A stretch of DNA of 33,765 nt from an uncultured Colwellia sp. GTDB taxonomy: Bacteria; Pseudomonadota; Gammaproteobacteria; Enterobacterales; Alteromonadaceae. The notes beneath the pieces are model-generated. The model did no database searches and was not told the DNA's origin. It saw nothing but the letters and a program-made list of their open reading frames with translations. Each line of letters opens with the position of its first letter. Position 1 is the stretch's first letter. Position numbers and translations under genes: made by a program. The stretch lies in assembly GCA_913057925.1 (NCBI GenBank), contig CAJXPG010000030.1, positions 1 to 33,765 of the forward strand. Direction: 5' to 3'. Shown here one piece after another: positions 33,637-33,765 of this stretch.

Positions 33637-33765
33637 CTAGTCGTTGTCAACAATGCTTTCAGGTGGCCAGTTTTCTAAGCGCATGCCTAGAGAAAGTCCA
33701 CGAGACGCTAACACGTCTTTGATTTCAGTTAGAGACTTCTTACCTAAATTAGGCGTTTTAAGAAG
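33637..33765 (-). CDS. rpoA: RNA polymerase alpha subunit, C-terminal end (5' part outside the window)
   Basis: The last 42 codons read [20 protein letters not shown] and then [18 protein letters not shown], closing with VDND and a TAG stop. This is the end of the alpha C-terminal domain, which binds UP elements and activators; the [11 protein letters not shown] helix-hairpin region is part of its DNA contact surface. Its order before rplQ is the standard one. Confidence 0.97.

Overview
The window looks like an AT-rich chromosomal segment of a marine gammaproteobacterium, most likely Alteromonadales and close to Colwellia or Thalassotalea. This is inferred from protein similarity recalled from memory, the gene neighbourhood and codon use; no database search was run. 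I see no tRNA, rRNA, integrase, transposase or CRISPR array.

Left part (1-9295, all + strand) is mostly core metabolism. It holds the 3' end of an outer-membrane barrel gene with its terminator, pabA/trpG, an HDOD-domain protein, and an arginine succinyltransferase (AST) catabolic block astC-astA-astD-astE with no astB inside it. A small DUF3802-like protein, an OsmC-family (YhfA-like) protein and speD (S-adenosylmethionine decarboxylase) follow.

Middle part (9458-25479, all - strand) is a tightly packed 15-gene cluster of envelope proteins. In transcription order it encodes: an HzsA-like lipoprotein with two haem c sites; an SH3 plus beta-barrel protein; a second outer-membrane barrel; a TlpA thioredoxin; a DUF4266 lipoprotein ending in CGCN; a DUF3570 outer-membrane protein; a small coiled-coil periplasmic protein; three large TPR-type proteins (two of them lipoproteins); a small secreted protein; an ExbB-type proton channel; two different ExbD proteins; and an AgmX/PglI-TonB-like protein. 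Many joints are TAATG overlaps or direct TAA/ATG contacts, so the genes are probably translated as one unit. One ExbD carries Asn where the proton-carrying Asp is expected.

Divergent from this cluster (25695-31030, + strand) is a three-gene operon: a DUF1588/DUF1585-like secreted c-type haem protein, a lipoprotein with a duplicated haem module plus a LamG domain, and a Tat-exported DUF1501-like protein. A hairpin terminator separates it from a convergent apbE (FAD:protein FMN transferase). Together 9458-32061 reads as one uncharacterised trans-envelope system: a proton-driven inner-membrane motor, a periplasmic TPR scaffold, outer-membrane barrels, and surface or periplasmic haem (and possibly flavin) redox proteins.

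Right part (32104-33765, - strand) returns to core genes: prkB (phosphoribulokinase-like), a strong bidirectional terminator, rplQ and the 3' end of rpoA. In E. coli prkB, yhfA, crp, argD and pabA lie close together. Here the yhfA-like and prkB genes flank the envelope cluster and crp is absent, which suggests the cluster was inserted into an old conserved neighbourhood.
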